The position numbers were made by a program, and so were the translations under genes. 64,000 nucleotides of DNA from Patescibacteria group bacterium (GTDB lineage Bacteria > Patescibacteriota > Gracilibacteria > UBA1369): assembly GCA_963169655.1 (NCBI GenBank), contig CAUJCM010000001.1:274312-338311 (forward strand), written 5' to 3'. Positions 39,517 to 49,541 of this stretch are shown in pieces (the stretch's first letter is position 1; each line of letters begins with the position of its first letter). The notes under the pieces are model-generated. The model did no database searches. It saw nothing but the letters and a program-made list of their open reading frames with translations, and was not told the origin of the DNA.

Positions 39517-40959
39517 ATGAAATGGCTTGACTTGACGAGAAAGGTTATGTTTCATATTCAATGTTTATTGATTATAAAAATTTATTTTATGAGAAAAATT
39601 TTTGAATTAATCAAAATAATAAAAGTACCGTTAATTATACTATTGCTGTTGGGTTTAGTTTACTTTGGCTTAATTCTAAATGAGAGGAAGATAACTAAAA
39701 ATAATTTTTTAAAGAAATATGATGTTTTAACAGTTGTTGGAGATAGTTTTGCTTCCTATAGTGAAGTACAGTTAAATGGTAAGATTGTTGAAGAAAATAT
39801 TGAAGGGTGGACAAATGTTTTACCAGTTCTTAATTCTCTAGATTATATTACATTAACGAGTAGTTATTCAAAGGGACATGAAATAAAGTGCGGAGATACT
39901 ACAATCCCTAAAAGAATTGGATTATTAAATATTGGAGAAAATGAGTGGTGCATAAAACATAATAATAAGGAAATTATTTCTGTTTATTATCCTCTTTACT
40001 ATGATAATAATAATATAGTTTATGAAACTTGTTTAAAAAGTAGTTATTATGAAAGTTTATATGGAGGAACGGGTTACAATACTTGTGCTGAAATGGGGCT
40101 ATTCTTTAATGGTGAGCAAATTGCGACTACAAAGGAGCAAATTGTTACAAATGATATAACGGGTGAGACGAGTTTTGATCGAGCTTCTTCATTTAGTTAT
40201 CTACCTTCGAAAAAGTTAGGATCTTCTATAATTTACTCTACATCTGATGATACTTTTTCTTATGACATAGAAACTAAAATGACTTATCGTTTAAGTGATG
40301 AGAAACAGTCAAAAATAGAAGATGCTTTTATGGATAAAAATGGAAAATTGATATTTGTAAGGGATCAGAATGATTTTTTTGAAGATGAGAGTTTTGGGAT
40401 TATCGAATATGAAGGTAGAAATTATACGAATGTTTATTCGGCTGATTATATCGATGAAAATTTCTATATTTTGAGAATTGTCCGAGATAAAAAGAAGGAT
40501 GATTCTAATTATGGAAATGTTAATACCTTTGAACTCCTTAAGAATGGGGTAAAAATAGAAACTTTTGAAATAAATGGTTCTTCACTATTTGGGTATTCTA
40601 GTTTTGCTGTGCGTCCATTCCCATTGTGCGATATACATACGATTGTTTGTGTATATGAAGATAGCCATTATGCTTATACAAATATGTTTGATAGATTGAA
40701 TCCGTACTTTAAAGAAATGATTATTGATGGCATAAGATACAAAGATCATATTCCTAATATGATCGGTTGGTCAAAACCTATTTTTGAAAATGGAAAGCTT
40801 AAATATATTGTTTACACTGATAATAATCTTGATGAAGGACTTTATCTTGTTGATTTTGATAAGGATTGGAGCTATGAATCTATTCTTTCTCAAAATGGAT
40901 CAACTATAAAATTACTCGATGGAAAACAAAAATCATTACTTAATGTGATAGTAAAGTAA
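39517..40959 (+). CDS. hypothetical membrane-anchored extracellular protein
   Basis: 480-aa ORF, N-terminal TM, six internal Cys-containing segments, repeated aromatic/acidic beta-type segments; a later Met may be the start. Confidence 0.65.
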   Translation: MKWLDLTRKVMFHIQCLLIIKIYFMRKIFELIKIIKVPLIILLLLGLVYFGLILNERKITKNNFLKKYDVLTVVGDSFASYSEVQLNGKIVEENIEGWTNVLPVLNSLDYITLTSSYSKGHEIKCGDTTIPKRIGLLNIGENEWCIKHNNKEIISVYYPLYYDNNNIVYETCLKSSYYESLYGGTGYNTCAEMGLFFNGEQIATTKEQIVTNDITGETSFDRASSFSYLPSKKLGSSIIYSTSDDTFSYDIETKMTYRLSDEKQSKIEDAFMDKNGKLIFVRDQNDFFEDESFGIIEYEGRNYTNVYSADYIDENFYILRIVRDKKKDDSNYGNVNTFELLKNGVKIETFEINGSSLFGYSSFAVRPFPLCDIHTIVCVYEDSHYAYTNMFDRLNPYFKEMIIDGIRYKDHIPNMIGWSKPIFENGKLKYIVYTDNNLDEGLYLVDFDKDWSYESILSQNGSTIKLLDGKQKSLLNVIVK

Positions 40960-41111
40960 TCTAATCAATCTAAATTGAATGTGCTTTTTTGTAATACAAA
41001 GTTGTTATACGTGATATTTTTGTGAATCTAATTGTCAGCTATATCGTCACTCAATCTCTAGACTTAAACCAAGTTTTATTTATAATAAGCTGGCTTTTTT
41101 GATGATTTTAT

Positions 41112-41187
41112 GGGCCCATAGCTCAGTTGGTAGAGCGTTCCCATGGCATGGGAGAGGTCAGGAGTTCGAGCCTCCTTGGGTCCACCA
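41112..41187 (+). tRNA. tRNA-Ala(GGC)
   Basis: 76-nt cloverleaf with encoded CCA, loop ATGGCAT. Confidence 0.94.
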
Positions 41188-41308
41188 TTCAATTCAGAAT
41201 ACTTATCTTATTGCGTCAACTGCGAATTTTCTTTTTTCGCAATATTTTCACATATTGCTCGGTCAGAAAATTTTGGTCTCCTTGTAATATAAGTACTCTA
41301 AATTGAAT
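41187..41308 (+). repeat. tRNA-trailing palindromic element, copy E5
   Basis: Differs from E2 at only a few bases near the 3' end. Confidence 0.9.
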
Positions 41309-41552
41309 GAGTTTTGTACCATTTAATCTATTGTATTTTTTAATTAGATTAACTGTGTTTGTTGTAAAAGAATATTTTAAATTAAACACCAGTGGTGCAT
41401 ATCAAGGTGCTAATTATTTCGAATACAAAGGAAAGAAGTTAAAAGATTTGCCGGATATTTTTTAGAAAAATGATTTTCTACACTTTCGTAAATTATCTTT
41501 TGTGTTGCAATTAAAAGTGTTATATTACGCCTGAAATTAGTAATCTTTAATT

Positions 41553-42611
41553 ATGAATGAACAAATATTAAGCTCAGCAGAAATTGCGAGGAGAGAGAGA
41601 ATTGCTAGAAAAGCTAAAAAAAGAGCTCAAATGGAAGCTTTAAAAGTAGATCCTAATGCTGAAAGAATACCTTATAAGGTTTTATTGTATTATAAATATG
41701 TACCAATTGCAGATCCAAAAGCTTGGTCCAATAATCATTTAAAATGGTGCAAGGAAAATAATGTAAAAGGACGAATTCTAGTTTCAAATTTAGGGATTAA
41801 TGGTACTTGTGCTGGCCCTGCAGAATTAATGGAGAAATATAAAGAGCATTTATGGGCTGATCCACTTTTTAAAGATATGGTTTTTAAAGAAAGTGATGGA
41901 GATCAATTTACTTTTACGAAGCTTTATGTGCGAGTTAAAGATGAATTAGTGACATTGAGAGTAGAAGGTATTACGGTTGAAAATGGAGGGCAACATATTC
42001 CTCCAGAAGAATTTGATAGAATGATTGAAAATGATCCAGATGTTGTTTTAGTAGATATGCGTAATAAATATGAATGGGATATTGGACGTTTTGAAAATGC
42101 TATTCCTTTGGAAATGAAATCATTTAGAGAATTACCAGAAGCAGTAGATAAAATTGAACATTTAAAAGGGAAAAAAATATTGGCTTATTGTACTGGAGGA
42201 GTTAGATGTGAGACTGGTACTGCATACTTAAAAGCTCGCGGATTTAAAGATGTTTATCAGCTTGAAGGTGGTATACACACCTATGGTCTTAAATCTCCAG
42301 ATAAACATTGGGAAGGTAAAATGTTTGTTTTTGATCGAAGAGTTTCTATGCCAATTAACAAAGAGAAAGATCAAATTATTTCTGTTTGTAAACATTGTGA
42401 TACAAAGACAGATATTTATGTGAATTGCTCGAATAAAAAATGTAATCAATTATTTATTTGTTGTGAAAATTGTGGTGAAAAGATGAAGTATACTTGTGGC
42501 CAAGTATGCTATGAAGTTCAAAGTAATTTGGAAGTTGAAGATTTATCTCCTCTTCTTCAAAAACAATATCAATCGCAGAGAATTAATAGTGGCTTATCAG
42601 TTAATATGTAA
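41553..42611 (+). CDS. trhO: rhodanese-domain tRNA uridine hydroxylase family protein (TrhO-like)
   Basis: GINGTCAGP, VDMRNKYEWDIGRFENAI, AYCTGGVRCETGTAYLKARGF, C-terminal Cys clusters. Confidence 0.85.
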   Translation: MNEQILSSAEIARRERIARKAKKRAQMEALKVDPNAERIPYKVLLYYKYVPIADPKAWSNNHLKWCKENNVKGRILVSNLGINGTCAGPAELMEKYKEHLWADPLFKDMVFKESDGDQFTFTKLYVRVKDELVTLRVEGITVENGGQHIPPEEFDRMIENDPDVVLVDMRNKYEWDIGRFENAIPLEMKSFRELPEAVDKIEHLKGKKILAYCTGGVRCETGTAYLKARGFKDVYQLEGGIHTYGLKSPDKHWEGKMFVFDRRVSMPINKEKDQIISVCKHCDTKTDIYVNCSNKKCNQLFICCENCGEKMKYTCGQVCYEVQSNLEVEDLSPLLQKQYQSQRINSGLSVNM

Positions 42612-42621
42612 TTTTTAAAAT

Positions 42622-43311
42622 ATGATTTTATCAGATAAAGATATAATAGAATTAATTAAAAGTGGAGAGATTGAAGTGTCTTCTGAAGATGGTAAAGACC
42701 CTACTATAAATGCTCATTGTGCTTCTTTAGATTTTAGGCTTGGAAGGTATTTTAAGGTTTATGATCATGCAAAACATGCATGTCTTGACCCAACTAAGCC
42801 TGAGACACTGCAAAGTGCAACTAAGATGATTACAATAGATGAGCCTAATACTCCTTTTATTGTTCAACCTGGCGAATTTGTTTTAGGTGTAACAATGGAG
42901 AAAATTAAATTACCTGATTATATTGTTGCAAGATGTGAAGGTAGAAGTTCTATTGGAAGACTTGGAATAATTATTCACTCAACTGCTGGCTTTGTAGATC
43001 CAGGTTTTGAAGGAACAATTACTCTTGAAATTACGAATATTAATCGATTGCCAGTTGCTTTATACCCTGGAATGAGAATTGGTCAATTTGCTTTTGAGAG
43101 GATGACTTCGCCTGCAATTACTCCATATTATAAAAAGAGAACTTCTAAATACTTGAATCAATCTTTTGCTGAAGAAAGTAGGATATATTTAGATCCGGAA
43201 TTTCAAAAAGAGAATTTAGCTAATTTGAATAATTATAGGTCCAATACTCATCAAGGTTTGAATTTACAAGCTCAAAAGATTGAACAAATTAATTTAAAAC
43301 AAGAAAATTAA
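42622..43311 (+). CDS. dcd: dCTP deaminase
   Basis: MILSDKDIIELI, FVLGVTMEKIKLPDYIVARCEGRSSIGRLGI, DPGFEGTITLEI. Confidence 0.92.
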   Translation: MILSDKDIIELIKSGEIEVSSEDGKDPTINAHCASLDFRLGRYFKVYDHAKHACLDPTKPETLQSATKMITIDEPNTPFIVQPGEFVLGVTMEKIKLPDYIVARCEGRSSIGRLGIIIHSTAGFVDPGFEGTITLEITNINRLPVALYPGMRIGQFAFERMTSPAITPYYKKRTSKYLNQSFAEESRIYLDPEFQKENLANLNNYRSNTHQGLNLQAQKIEQINLKQEN

Positions 43312-43397
43312 TTGTATAAAATATTTATTCAAACTTGGTAGAAAATAGCTTGTAATAGATTTAAAATAAATAAAATAATTATTAATAAATAAAATCA

Positions 43398-46300
43398 ATG
43401 GCATTTAAAGAAGTTAAAAATAATCAAGATTTAGCAAAACAAGAATTAGATATTTTAGACTTTTGGAATAAAAATAATACTTTTAAAAAATCTTTAGAAA
43501 ATAGAGAAGGGGCTGAAAAAAAAGTATTTTTTGATGGGCCTCCTTTTGCTAATGGACTTCCTCACTATGGTCATTTGATGATAAGTGCTTTGAAGGATGC
43601 GGTTGCAAGATATTGGACTATGAGAGGTTATTATGTTCCTCGTGTTGCAGGATGGGATACTCATGGACTTCCTGTTGAATATGAAATTGAAAAAGAAATG
43701 GGCTTGAGTGGTAAAAAGGATATTGAAAAAGTGGGTATTAGTGAATTTAATCAGCAATGTAAAGCTAGTGTTTTTCGTTATACTAAGGAATGGCAAGAAG
43801 TAATGGATAGACTTGGTAGGTGGGTTGATTTTCAAAATGGCTATGCGACTTTGAACAATGATTACATGGAGTCGATTTGGTCTGTTTTTAAACAGATTTG
43901 GGATAAAGATTTGGTTTCTGAAGGGTTTAAAGCTATGCAAATATGTCCAAGATGTGAAACGCCATTGTCTAATTTTGAAGTAAGCCAAGGTTATAAGGAT
44001 GTTACTGATTTATCTGTGACAGTTAAATTTGAGTTAATTAATGAGAAAGATACTTTTTTACTAGCTTGGACTACAACTCCTTGGAGTTTAGCTAGTACAA
44101 TGGGTCTCGCAGTAAATAAAGATATTACTTATATTAAAGTTAAAGTTGGTTTTGAATATTTTATTGTGGCTAAGAATAGATTGGAGGCTGTTTTTGCTGG
44201 TACTGATTTGGCTTATGAAATTGTAGATGAGTTTAAAGGAGATAGGATTGTAGGACTAGCTTATAAACATGTATTTGATTATTATAATGATTATCCTATA
44301 GTTAAAAATTCTCCAAATGCTTTTCACACTGTGGCAACAGATTATGTTACTGATGAAGATGGTACTGGAATTGTAACCATTAATGGAGCTTTTGGTGAAG
44401 ATGATATGAATGCATCAAAAGCTAATAATATTCCAATTATTTTAAATGTTGGTACGGATGGAAGATATACTGAAGAAGTAAAAGATTTTGCTGGTAAGTT
44501 TGTAAAAGGACAAGAACAAAATATTGCTAAATTGTTAGAAGAAAGAGGACTTTTATTTAAAAAAGAAAATTATCGACATTCTTATCCTCATTGTTGGAGA
44601 TGTGATACACCTCTTTTAAATTATGCAACAAAGTCTTGGTTTATCAATGTTCCTGCAATTAGAGAGAAATTATTAGCTAATAATCAAAAGATTAATTGGC
44701 AACCAAAGCATATTCAAGGTGGTCGTTTTGGAAAATGGCTAGAAGGTGCGAGGGAATGGAGTGTTTCGAGAAATAGATTTTGGGGATGTCCTATGCCTAT
44801 TTGGAAAAATGAAAATGGAGATTTTATTTGTGTGGGGTCTATTGAAGAGTTAAGTTCTTTAACTGGAGGAAAACTACCTATTAATGAAAATGGGGATTTA
44901 GATTTGCATAAGCCTTATATTGATGGGATTACTTTTGTTCATCCTGACCACTTAGATAGTACAGATGATAAGTACTTAATGCGCCCAATTGGAGATGTTT
45001 TTGATTGTTGGTTTGAAAGTGGATCAATGCCTTATGCTCAACTTCATTACCCTTTTGAAAATAAAGAAGAATTTGAAAAGAATTTTCCTGCTGATTTTAT
45101 AATCGAAGCAATTGATCAAACTCGTGGCTGGTTTTACACTTTACATGTTTTATCTACTATTCTTTTTGACACACCTGCATTTCAAAATGCAATTTGTACA
45201 GGACATATCAATGCAGCAGATGGGGAGAAACTTTCTAAAAGGAAAAAAAATTATCCAGATCCGGTTAAGTTATTTGCAAATAAAGGAGTTGATGCTGTGA
45301 GATTTTATCTTTATCAATCACCAGTTGTAATTGGTGAAGGAGTAAGATTTTCTGAGCAACATGTCGATGAATTTTTAAAGAAATTTAATTTAACAATTTG
45401 GAATACATATAGTTTTTTCATTACTTATGCAAATATTGATGGCTGGGATAGAAATAAAATTGTAGAAAATTTTAAACCTCAAAATTCATTAGATCAGTGG
45501 ATATTGTCTGAGATTAATTCATTGATTTTAGAAGTTGATAAACAAATGGAAGATTATAATTTGATGAAGGCTACCAGACCAATGGTTGATTTTGTAGATA
45601 ATTTGTCAAATTGGTATATAAGAAGATCTCGAAGACGCTTTTGGAAATCAGAAAACGATAATGATAAAAATGAGGCATATCAAACTTTATATACTGTACT
45701 TGTAACTTTTGCTAGGTTGATTGCTCCGTTTATGCCATTTTTAGCTGAAGAAATTTATCAAAACTTAACTGGAAAAGAGTCTGTTCATTTAGAAGATTGG
45801 CCAAAGGCTGATATGAAAGTAATTAATCAAAAATTAAATCAACAAAACTTTTTAGTAAGGTCTGTTGTGGCTTTAGGACATCAAATTCGCGGTAAACATA
45901 AAATTAAGGTAAGACAGCCTTTAAGTATGGTTGAAGTAGCTTTGCCTGCAAATGTGGATATAGATATGATAAAAGATCAGTTTGAGGTTATTAAAGAAGA
46001 ATTGAATGTTAAAGAAATCAAATTAATTGATTTGGAAAGTGTTGGAGATTTGGTCAAAAAAGCTCTTAAACCAGATGCGAAAATGTTAGGCCCTAAGTTT
46101 GGGGCTTTGATTCAAGACATTATTAAAGAAGCAAAAGCTGGTAATTTTGAAGAGGATGGAGAAGATATTTTGATTACAAATATTAAAGATAAGAATGGCG
46201 ATGTCGTAAGACTTTTTCCTGGAGAGTTTGTAATAGAAACTCAATCAGGAGGTGGAAATCAAGATATTGATGCGGTGAGTGATAGAGGAGTGACAGTGAT

Positions 46301-46589
46301 TTTGTATATTGGAATTACTCAAGATTTACTTGAAGAGGGGTATGCTCGTGAAGTTGTAAGAATAATTCAAGATTTAAGAAAAGAAGCTGATTATCATGTA
46401 AGTGATAGAATAATTATCTCTATTGACGCTCAAAAGGAATTGGAAGATGCTTTTACTAAATTTAGTGATTATATTAAAAGAGAAACTTTAGCTGATGAAT
46501 TGATATTAAGGGGAGATATTAAATGGGATAAAGAAATTAGTGTAGAAATTGATAATAGAGAGGTGAAAGTGGCTGTACAAAATATGTAA
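43398..46589 (+). CDS. ileS: isoleucyl-tRNA synthetase (eukaryotic-like/type 2)
   Basis: FDGPPFANGLPHYGHLMISALKD, GWDTHGLPVEYEIEKE, KLSKRKKNYPDP. Confidence 0.95.
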   Translation: MAFKEVKNNQDLAKQELDILDFWNKNNTFKKSLENREGAEKKVFFDGPPFANGLPHYGHLMISALKDAVARYWTMRGYYVPRVAGWDTHGLPVEYEIEKEMGLSGKKDIEKVGISEFNQQCKASVFRYTKEWQEVMDRLGRWVDFQNGYATLNNDYMESIWSVFKQIWDKDLVSEGFKAMQICPRCETPLSNFEVSQGYKDVTDLSVTVKFELINEKDTFLLAWTTTPWSLASTMGLAVNKDITYIKVKVGFEYFIVAKNRLEAVFAGTDLAYEIVDEFKGDRIVGLAYKHVFDYYNDYPIVKNSPNAFHTVATDYVTDEDGTGIVTINGAFGEDDMNASKANNIPIILNVGTDGRYTEEVKDFAGKFVKGQEQNIAKLLEERGLLFKKENYRHSYPHCWRCDTPLLNYATKSWFINVPAIREKLLANNQKINWQPKHIQGGRFGKWLEGAREWSVSRNRFWGCPMPIWKNENGDFICVGSIEELSSLTGGKLPINENGDLDLHKPYIDGITFVHPDHLDSTDDKYLMRPIGDVFDCWFESGSMPYAQLHYPFENKEEFEKNFPADFIIEAIDQTRGWFYTLHVLSTILFDTPAFQNAICTGHINAADGEKLSKRKKNYPDPVKLFANKGVDAVRFYLYQSPVVIGEGVRFSEQHVDEFLKKFNLTIWNTYSFFITYANIDGWDRNKIVENFKPQNSLDQWILSEINSLILEVDKQMEDYNLMKATRPMVDFVDNLSNWYIRRSRRRFWKSENDNDKNEAYQTLYTVLVTFARLIAPFMPFLAEEIYQNLTGKESVHLEDWPKADMKVINQKLNQQNFLVRSVVALGHQIRGKHKIKVRQPLSMVEVALPANVDIDMIKDQFEVIKEELNVKEIKLIDLESVGDLVKKALKPDAKMLGPKFGALIQDIIKEAKAGNFEEDGEDILITNIKDKNGDVVRLFPGEFVIETQSGGGNQDIDAVSDRGVTVILYIGITQDLLEEGYAREVVRIIQDLRKEADYHVSDRIIISIDAQKELEDAFTKFSDYIKRETLADELILRGDIKWDKEISVEIDNREVKVAVQNM

Positions 46590-46668
46590 AAAACAAGTCT
46601 AAAATTGACTAGCTTAGCTTAAAGTGATATAAGGCTAGCGATTAATTTTTCGAATTAAATAAAATCAT

Positions 46669-46887
46669 ATGTTAACATTTTTAAAAATATTTCAATTGGT
46701 AGTGTCAGTTTTATTAGTTATTTCTATTTTATTGCAAAATAAAGCTACTGGATTTTCTAGTGGTATGTCATCAACTAATGCTTTTCAATCAACAAAAAGA
46801 GGTGCTGAAAAAGTAATTTTTAATGCTTCAATAGTGTTTGCAGTGCTTTTTGTTCTAAGTTCACTCGCATTTGTTTTTGTGGCTTAA
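46669..46887 (+). CDS. secG: preprotein translocase subunit SecG
   Basis: LVISILLQNKATGFSSGMSSTNAFQSTKRGAEKVIF. Confidence 0.88.
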   Translation: MLTFLKIFQLVVSVLLVISILLQNKATGFSSGMSSTNAFQSTKRGAEKVIFNASIVFAVLFVLSSLAFVFVA

Positions 46888-46902
46888 TAATTTATAGCCG
46901 AT

Positions 46903-48597
46903 ATGAAAAAAATTTTGGCAAAAGTATATGAGGTGTTGAGGGCATATACATTGGAAGAAAAAGTATTAAGTTTAATATGCTTTGTTATTTTGCTGTTTTT
47001 TGGAGTTAGAGGAATTAACAGTGTTATTGACCCCAATAGTACTTATTTTCAAAAAGGTGTATATACTGAGGGACTCATTTCCTCTAAATCACTGTTATTA
47101 AATCCTTTATATATGGATTTTTCACAAGCTAATAGAGATATTGGCTCTTTAGTGTTTTCGGGGCTTTTGAAATATGATCCGAAAGTTAAAAGTTTTGTGG
47201 ATGATTTAGCATCTTTAAAAATTAGCGAAGATCAAAAGGAATATCTTTTAACTTTAAAAGATGGTTTAAAATGGCAAGATGGAGAGCTTTTAACAGTTGA
47301 TGATGTTTTATTTACTTTTAATATTATTCAAAACCCAGATTTTCAAAATTTACTTATAAAAACAGATTTTGATAAAGTTAAAATAGAAAAAGTTGATGGA
47401 AAAACTGTTAAATTTATCTTAGAGAAACCTAATTCATTTTTTGTTACTAATTTGAATATCGGAATTTTACCTAAGCATTTGCTTGAAAATATTGCTGTAA
47501 AGGATCTTTTGGTTGATTCATTTAATTTAAAGCCAGTAGGGAGTGGTCCTTATAAAGTTGTTGATTTAATAACTATGGGAAGTGACGGTAGGCAAAAAGT
47601 GGTTTTAAGTAGAAATGATTTATATTATGGGGTTAAACCAACTATTCAACAAATAAGATTTAATATTTATCCAGATGAAATTAATTTGTTAAAAGATAAA
47701 GATTCTTTGGATGTAATTTCAAAGATTTCTGGAGATTTAAATCAATTGGTATTTGATAAGAGATTTACAACAAATAGCTATACTTTACCACAATATACTG
47801 CTGTTTTCTTTAATACTAATTCAGAAAAATTAAAAGAATTAAAGTTGAGAATTGCTTTAGTAAAATTGATTGATAAAGATGAATTAATTAAAGGTTTACA
47901 TAATAAATTAAGAGTTGATACTCCTTTAATGGAACTTAATCAGGAGGAATGGATGTATAAATCTGATTTAAATGAAGCAAATGGATCTTTATTTGATGCT
48001 GGATATAAATTTAAAAAAGATGAAAAGGGAAATGTTTTAGAAGGAGAAACTTATAGGAAAGATAAAGATGGTAATGAACTTAAATTAATAATGATAGCTA
48101 AAGTGTATGATAATAATTTAGAACAGAAAGAAGAGCAGGAGAAAACAGTAAATTTTTTGGTAGAATCATGGAAAAAGGGTGGAGTCGATGTGAAAGTTAA
48201 TTATCTTGATGATGCGGCTTTTGCTGAAGCAATTAATGTAAAAAATTATGATATGGTTTTGGCGGGTCAAAGTATGGGGTATAATTTGGATACTTTTCCA
48301 TTTTGGCATTCGAGTCAAGCTAAGGAAGGTGGTTTAAATTTATCTAATTACAAAAGTTTTGCCGCTGATGCACAAATTGAGAAAATTAGATTAACATTTG
48401 ATTTAGAAGATAAAGAAAATAGGCAAAAAAAATTAGCTGATGTTATTGCAAAAGAAGTTCCAGCATTATTTTTATATAGACCAAGCTATAATTTCTTAAC
48501 TGATGGAAAAGTAAAAAATATTGATTTAAATGGACTAGATTTTATTAGTGATCGCTTTAAAAATGTGGCTAGTTGGTGTATAGGAGATGAGTGTTAA
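46903..48597 (+). CDS. ABC transporter peptide-type substrate-binding protein (SBP_bac_5)
   Basis: [46 protein letters not shown]. Confidence 0.88.
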   Translation: MKKILAKVYEVLRAYTLEEKVLSLICFVILLFFGVRGINSVIDPNSTYFQKGVYTEGLISSKSLLLNPLYMDFSQANRDIGSLVFSGLLKYDPKVKSFVDDLASLKISEDQKEYLLTLKDGLKWQDGELLTVDDVLFTFNIIQNPDFQNLLIKTDFDKVKIEKVDGKTVKFILEKPNSFFVTNLNIGILPKHLLENIAVKDLLVDSFNLKPVGSGPYKVVDLITMGSDGRQKVVLSRNDLYYGVKPTIQQIRFNIYPDEINLLKDKDSLDVISKISGDLNQLVFDKRFTTNSYTLPQYTAVFFNTNSEKLKELKLRIALVKLIDKDELIKGLHNKLRVDTPLMELNQEEWMYKSDLNEANGSLFDAGYKFKKDEKGNVLEGETYRKDKDGNELKLIMIAKVYDNNLEQKEEQEKTVNFLVESWKKGGVDVKVNYLDDAAFAEAINVKNYDMVLAGQSMGYNLDTFPFWHSSQAKEGGLNLSNYKSFAADAQIEKIRLTFDLEDKENRQKKLADVIAKEVPALFLYRPSYNFLTDGKVKNIDLNGLDFISDRFKNVASWCIGDEC

Positions 48598-48617
48598 TAT
48601 TATTTAAATTTTTAATT

Positions 48618-49067
48618 ATGAAAGTAATATTTTTAGAAAATGTTAAAGGTTTAGGAAGAAAGGGAGAAGTTAAAAATGTAGCAGATGGTTATTTTATGAA
48701 TTTTTTATCGCCAAGGAAATTAGCAAAGGTTGCTACTACTGAATTAATTAAACAAGTTGAAAAGAAACTTGAAAAAGAAGTTATTGAGAAAGACAGGTTG
48801 AAAGAACAAGCAAGAATGGTCAAAGAGAAGTTAGAGAGTTTTGTATTAGAATTAAAAGGAAAGGCAAATGGGCAAAGTTTATATGCTTCAATTGGCACTG
48901 ATGATATTATTAAGGCTTTAGTTGATAAGATTAAAATAAGATTGGATAAGGGGAATTTCGTTGGTAATGTCCATTTAAAGGAATTAGGTGATTATACTGT
49001 TGAAATTAAGTTGTCTGAAGGAGTAAAGGCAAATTTAAAAGTAAATATTAAAGCAAACCCTGTATAA
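48618..49067 (+). CDS. rplI: 50S ribosomal protein L9
   Basis: [39 protein letters not shown] at 48618 preferred. Confidence 0.93.
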   Translation: MKVIFLENVKGLGRKGEVKNVADGYFMNFLSPRKLAKVATTELIKQVEKKLEKEVIEKDRLKEQARMVKEKLESFVLELKGKANGQSLYASIGTDDIIKALVDKIKIRLDKGNFVGNVHLKELGDYTVEIKLSEGVKANLKVNIKANPV

Positions 49068-49072
49068 ATTTA

Positions 49073-49507
49073 ATGGAAAATCAAAAGATTTTAGCAGTTG
49101 ATTATGGCTCTTCAAAGATTGGTTTAGCTGTTTCTGATAGAGATAGGACTATGGCTTTTGGAAGGGGTGTTTTAAGACCAAAAAGTAGAGATGAAGCATT
49201 TTTATCTATTAAACAACTAATTTTAGATGACAATATTGGTAAAATAGTTTTTGGTTTACCTTTATCTAGTGATGGTAATGATACAAAACAGAGTTTAAAT
49301 ATTAGAGATTTTGCAAATCAATTAACTCAATTCTTAAGTAATAATGGAGTAGAGATTTTATTAGATTTTATTGATGAATCATTTTCTACTTTTGAAGCAG
49401 GGAATATTTTGAGAGATTTACAAGTTGGCTATAAAAAGAAAAAAGAGACTGAAGATGAGTTGTCAGCTATCATTTTACTTAATCGTTATATAGACTTTAA
49501 GTCTTAA
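49073..49507 (+). CDS. ruvX: Holliday junction resolvase-like RuvX/YqgF
   Basis: ILAVDYGSSKIGLAVSD, FGLPLSSDG, IDESFST. Confidence 0.92.
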   Translation: MENQKILAVDYGSSKIGLAVSDRDRTMAFGRGVLRPKSRDEAFLSIKQLILDDNIGKIVFGLPLSSDGNDTKQSLNIRDFANQLTQFLSNNGVEILLDFIDESFSTFEAGNILRDLQVGYKKKKETEDELSAIILLNRYIDFKS

Positions 49508-49541
49508 ATAAGGTAAAATATATTATATTATAAGTAATTGG

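Noticed and set aside
43494-43988. 164-aa minus ORF antisense to ileS
   Set aside because: Antisense to a strongly conserved gene; composition of a reversed coding strand.
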